Assembly (NCBI GenBank): GCA_026391235.1
Contig: JAPLDV010000554.1
Coordinates: 1-8,735 of the forward strand
Direction of reading: 5' to 3'
From: Bacteroidia bacterium
GTDB taxonomy: Bacteria > Bacteroidota > Bacteroidia > Bacteroidales > UBA12481
DNA: 8,735 bases
Under the pieces are notes generated by a model, which made no database searches, had not been told where the DNA came from, and worked only from the letters and a program-made list of their open reading frames with translations. Shown here piece after piece: positions 6,641 through 8,735 of this stretch; position 1 is the first letter of the stretch; the number at the start of each line of letters is the position of its first letter. The position numbers and the translations under genes are program-made.

Positions 6641-6649
6641 GGGGGGGGG
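6641..6649. repeat. Poly-G tract (G9) upstream of the lipoprotein promoter
   Basis: Nine consecutive G residues, preceded by GT and followed by T, in an otherwise AT-rich region. Exactly 20 bases (6650-6669) separate it from the -7 element TATCTTTG, so it sits where the -33 element would lie (usually TTG about 19-21 bases upstream). No TTG is present in that position. Homopolymeric G tracts at promoters are classic sites of slipped-strand length variation in other bacteria; that it happens here is inference. Confidence 0.7.
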
Positions 6650-6669
6650 TAAAATTAACAAATCTTCTG

Positions 6670-6677
6670 TATCTTTG
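6670..6677 (+). promoter_or_regulatory. Bacteroidota-type -7 promoter element (TATCTTTG)
   Basis: TATCTTTG matches the Bacteroidota consensus TAnnTTTG exactly. It lies 29 bases ahead of the GTG at 6707, leaving a leader of roughly 24 nt if transcription begins about 6 bases downstream. No standard -33 TTG is found; the G9 tract occupies that spacing. It should drive the FISUMP lipoprotein and, through the overlap, the next gene. Confidence 0.7.
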
Positions 6678-6706
6678 AATGTCCCCAAGACATTAAAATC
6701 TGTAAA

Positions 6707-7702
6707 GTGAAAATCTTTAAAAATAAAGTTCAATTTCTTTGGTCGGGTGGGTCATCGTCGATTTCAATTACCGCTTTTATTTTCATAGCATTACTTTACT
6801 TAAGCGGATGCGCCCCAGATCCAGAATCTCGGCCGATCGCCGCTTTCACTGTTTCTTCCTGCTATACCGATACACTGACGATTCTGGAATTCGATGCTTC
6901 CGGATCAACGGATAAGGAGGATCCGTCATTAGCTCTTTCATTCCGGTGGGACTGGGAGCACGATGGGAAATGGGACACAAAATACAGCACGCTCCCGAAG
7001 AACTCTCACCGTTATCAGGTTAACCGCGTTTACCTGCCTATACTAGAAGTAATGGACCAGGATGGATTGGTGGATACCTGCTCAATCCTGATCCGGATTA
7101 CCGATGTGCGCAAGGATTCATCCATCACCGATCCCAGGGATGGAAAGACCTACCGGGTAGCACTGATTGAAGATGTTTGGTGGATGGCTCAAAACCTGGA
7201 TTATGGCATACAGATTAATTCCTCGCAATATCCTGAAAATAACAACATTGCTGAAAAATACTTTTTTAATGATTCTGATTCCATGGGTAAGATATACGGG
7301 GGCTTGTACAGCTGGGAGGAGGCGATGAATGGTCAAACCAGTTCGGGTTCGCAGGGGATCTGCCCTCCCGGCTGGCAGGTTCCGGCCGGAAAGTATGTTG
7401 CAGCCTTGTGGGACCTGGTTCTGTTTCCCTATCCCGATCACATAGCCTATCTGGGGAAAGGAGGTTATCTGGGTATCGACCTGGAAAGATCCGGGACCTT
7501 CGATATTTACAACCAAAGAGAATTCGATTCCTTCATCGGAGGATTCTGGATATCTGAACGAAAGAGAACCGGGGACCGGTCCGTCCCATTTTACTTTGCA
7601 TACACTAACTTGTTATATATCAACAATCCGGACACTAATCCCCCGTACGAACATACAGCACTATCCCTCAGATGTATAAAGCCGGTACACTTATCGCAAT
7701 AG
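6707..7702 (+). CDS. Lipoprotein with PKD-like and FISUMP domains
   Basis: 331 residues, starting with GTG at 6707 (no in-frame ATG upstream after the promoter). A basic N-terminus, a hydrophobic segment (about 20-32) and the lipobox YLSGC (Cys35) mark a lipoprotein. Residues 42-133 resemble a PKD/Ig-like beta-sandwich: PIAAFTVSS, FDASGSTDKED (62-72), FRWDWEHDGKWDT, then YLPILEVMDQDGLVDTCSILIRI. Residues 137-326 match the FISUMP domain (Fibrobacter succinogenes major paralogous domain, C-type-lectin-like fold): ITDPRDGKTYRVALI, WWMAQNLDY (158-166), GGLYSWEEAM (198-207), GICPPGWQVP (217-226), GGFWISE and the closing SLRCIKP (320-326). FISUMP proteins are usually surface-associated; binding partners are unknown and no enzymatic role is evident. 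It is the first gene of a likely two-gene (or longer) unit, overlapping the next by 31 bases, with a possible phase-variable promoter upstream. Confidence 0.88.
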   Translation: MKIFKNKVQFLWSGGSSSISITAFIFIALLYLSGCAPDPESRPIAAFTVSSCYTDTLTILEFDASGSTDKEDPSLALSFRWDWEHDGKWDTKYSTLPKNSHRYQVNRVYLPILEVMDQDGLVDTCSILIRITDVRKDSSITDPRDGKTYRVALIEDVWWMAQNLDYGIQINSSQYPENNNIAEKYFFNDSDSMGKIYGGLYSWEEAMNGQTSSGSQGICPPGWQVPAGKYVAALWDLVLFPYPDHIAYLGKGGYLGIDLERSGTFDIYNQREFDSFIGGFWISERKRTGDRSVPFYFAYTNLLYINNPDTNPPYEHTALSLRCIKPVHLSQ

Positions 7703-8735
7703 CCATTTCCCTGTTGAGTATCATGCAGGTAACGTCTTGTGATACTGAACTGGATTTGATTGATCAGACCCCTGATTTGCCGGTGGTTTGGGGCTTTATC
7801 GACGCGGGCGATTCGGTTTATCAGGTTCGGCTACAAAAATCTTTTTCCGGAAAGGGAAATGCCCTGGATATGGCCAGGATTTATGACTCCATTTATTTCG
7901 ATAAGATTTCCGTATCGATGGAGCTCCGGTATGCTCCGGATAAACATCTGGTAGGGATTGCTGCCGGCCATAACTGGTATGGCCAGTGGGACATGGCTGG
8001 CGACCTGATCCATCGGGTCCGGCTGGTACCTGCTGCTGAAGGCTCTAAGGAACCCGGCGTATTCAATAATTCACCGTACCGGATTTTTCAGGCAACTTCC
8101 GACTCCTTCCGGATCCGTGGCAAGGTTTTTCAAACCGATCCGGGTGGATGGGTTTTACCCCAGGGTCAGGGCTTTATAGTCCGGTTATGCATTGAGGATC
8201 CCAAAACCGGACAAACCACCGTAGCCGCCACCCCGTTTGTCGATCTGCCAAATATCCGACTGCCCCGTAAAGCGTTCACCCTTAATCTGTATAGTGATGA
8301 TCCCACAAAGATTATCTGGCAGGATCATGGCTGGGTCTATGATACCCAGGTCAAGTTTTACTATTATGAGTATACTGATCGGGAAGTGCTGAAATATGTT
8401 AGCTGGAGAATAACCGGCATCAACCGGACCCGGGTGGAAGGCGTCAGCCAGGAATTCTATTCTTATATGGCTACACCGTTTCAGGAAAGCTTGCTCGGAC
8501 ATGTACGTGCTGAGATTCAACAGGATCCGGATGTTGTCCGGAGAAAATTCAGCCACATCGACTATTTCATTACTGCAGCACCCGGATTTGTTAAGGATTA
8601 TCTGGAAACGTATACCATTTCGGCGGATCATTCCGGACAGGCAGTATCCAATGTAACCAACGGCTACGGATTATTTGCAATTGTTGCAACCAACGGCAGG
8701 GAAGGATTCGGGCTGGATCCAAGGAGTTTGGATTC
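7672..8735 (+). CDS. Uncharacterised Bacteroidota lipoprotein, possibly DUF4249-like (3' end outside window)
   Basis: From ATG 7672 the frame is open to the last base (354 codons plus two bases), so the protein is C-terminally incomplete here. It begins MYKAGTLIAIAISLLSIMQV then TSC, a lipoprotein signal with the lipobox QVTSC and lipidated Cys23. After it comes a strand-rich region: TPDLPVVWGFIDAGDSVYQVRLQKSF, then VSMELRYAP, a long segment with FRIRGKVFQTDPGGWVLPQGQGFIVRL, a KFYYYEYTD block and near the end NVTNGYGLFAIVATNGREGFGLDP. The arrangement (lipobox, an early 'VVWGFIDAGDSVYQVRL' strand pair, and a late NGYGLFA) reminds me of DUF4249 lipoproteins, which often neighbour TonB-dependent receptors, but I cannot confirm the family. 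The ATG lies inside the FISUMP gene in another frame (overlap 7672-7702), consistent with translational coupling. The internal Met at 7723 would destroy the signal peptide, so 7672 is preferred. Confidence 0.8.
   Translation, partial: MYKAGTLIAIAISLLSIMQVTSCDTELDLIDQTPDLPVVWGFIDAGDSVYQVRLQKSFSGKGNALDMARIYDSIYFDKISVSMELRYAPDKHLVGIAAGHNWYGQWDMAGDLIHRVRLVPAAEGSKEPGVFNNSPYRIFQATSDSFRIRGKVFQTDPGGWVLPQGQGFIVRLCIEDPKTGQTTVAATPFVDLPNIRLPRKAFTLNLYSDDPTKIIWQDHGWVYDTQVKFYYYEYTDREVLKYVSWRITGINRTRVEGVSQEFYSYMATPFQESLLGHVRAEIQQDPDVVRRKFSHIDYFITAAPGFVKDYLETYTISADHSGQAVSNVTNGYGLFAIVATNGREGFGLDPRSLD

Noticed and set aside
7723..7725. ATG as start of the last lipoprotein gene
   Set aside because: It would leave only MQVTSC before the cysteine, too short for a signal peptide; ATG 7672 gives a complete one.
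7760..7954. Plus-strand 64-codon frame after the FISUMP gene
   Set aside because: Out of frame within the long lipoprotein gene beginning at 7672, which has a signal peptide and no stop to the window end.
8185..8631. Minus-strand open frame of 148 codons near the window end
   Set aside because: It is antisense to the lipoprotein frame that starts at 7672 and shows a lipobox; no independent start signal or family resemblance.

Overview
The window reads as a chromosomal fragment of a Bacteroidota bacterium (free-living Bacteroidales- or Marinilabiliales-like is my guess). The reasons are: a near-perfect Bacteroidota -7 promoter element (TATCTTTG) ahead of a lipoprotein gene, weak or absent Shine-Dalgarno sequences, a DUF4838 protein, a lipoprotein GH95 glycosidase and a FISUMP-domain lipoprotein. 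All genes lie on the plus strand. TGA, TAG and standard codons are used normally (genetic code 11).

Layout. Positions 1-1497 hold the 3' part of a DUF4838 glycosidase-like gene with a C-terminal F5/8-type (discoidin/CBM32-like) domain. A short intergenic stretch follows, with a 7-bp hairpin directly on the stop codon and a run of C-rich heptamers. At 1581-2006 is an exported single-domain rhodanese, at 2127-2798 a predicted outer-membrane beta-barrel protein, and at 2820-5273 a full-length GH95 alpha-L-fucosidase/galactosidase lipoprotein. At 5305-6489 is a DUF1016 (YhcG-type) PDDEXK nuclease gene whose codon 32 is TGA. After a 217-base intergenic region with a G9 tract and a promoter, 6707-7702 encodes a PKD + FISUMP lipoprotein. 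Its stop overlaps by 31 bases the start of another lipoprotein gene (7672 to the window end) that runs off the edge.

How the genes fit together. The DUF4838 and GH95 proteins suggest degradation of a fucose- or galactose-containing polysaccharide at the cell surface or in the periplasm. No SusC/SusD pair is visible, so this is not a demonstrable polysaccharide utilisation locus. The last two lipoproteins look translationally coupled and are probably surface or periplasmic. The DUF1016 gene is AT-rich in its 5' half, unrelated in function to its neighbours, and looks like a decaying acquired gene.

The most striking feature is the number of small palindromic DNA elements inside or at the edges of coding sequences. 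(a) The GH95 gene has an in-frame 96-bp insertion carrying a 13-bp-arm hairpin, bracketed by a 19/20-identical direct repeat that is itself an inverted repeat. (b) The DUF1016 gene has two in-frame copies of a different palindrome (about 26-35 bp). (c) A third hairpin supplies the last codons and stop of the DUF1016 gene. (d) A fourth sits immediately after the DUF4838 stop. Together they suggest a genome in which several palindromic repeat families insert into, and are translated as part of, protein genes.
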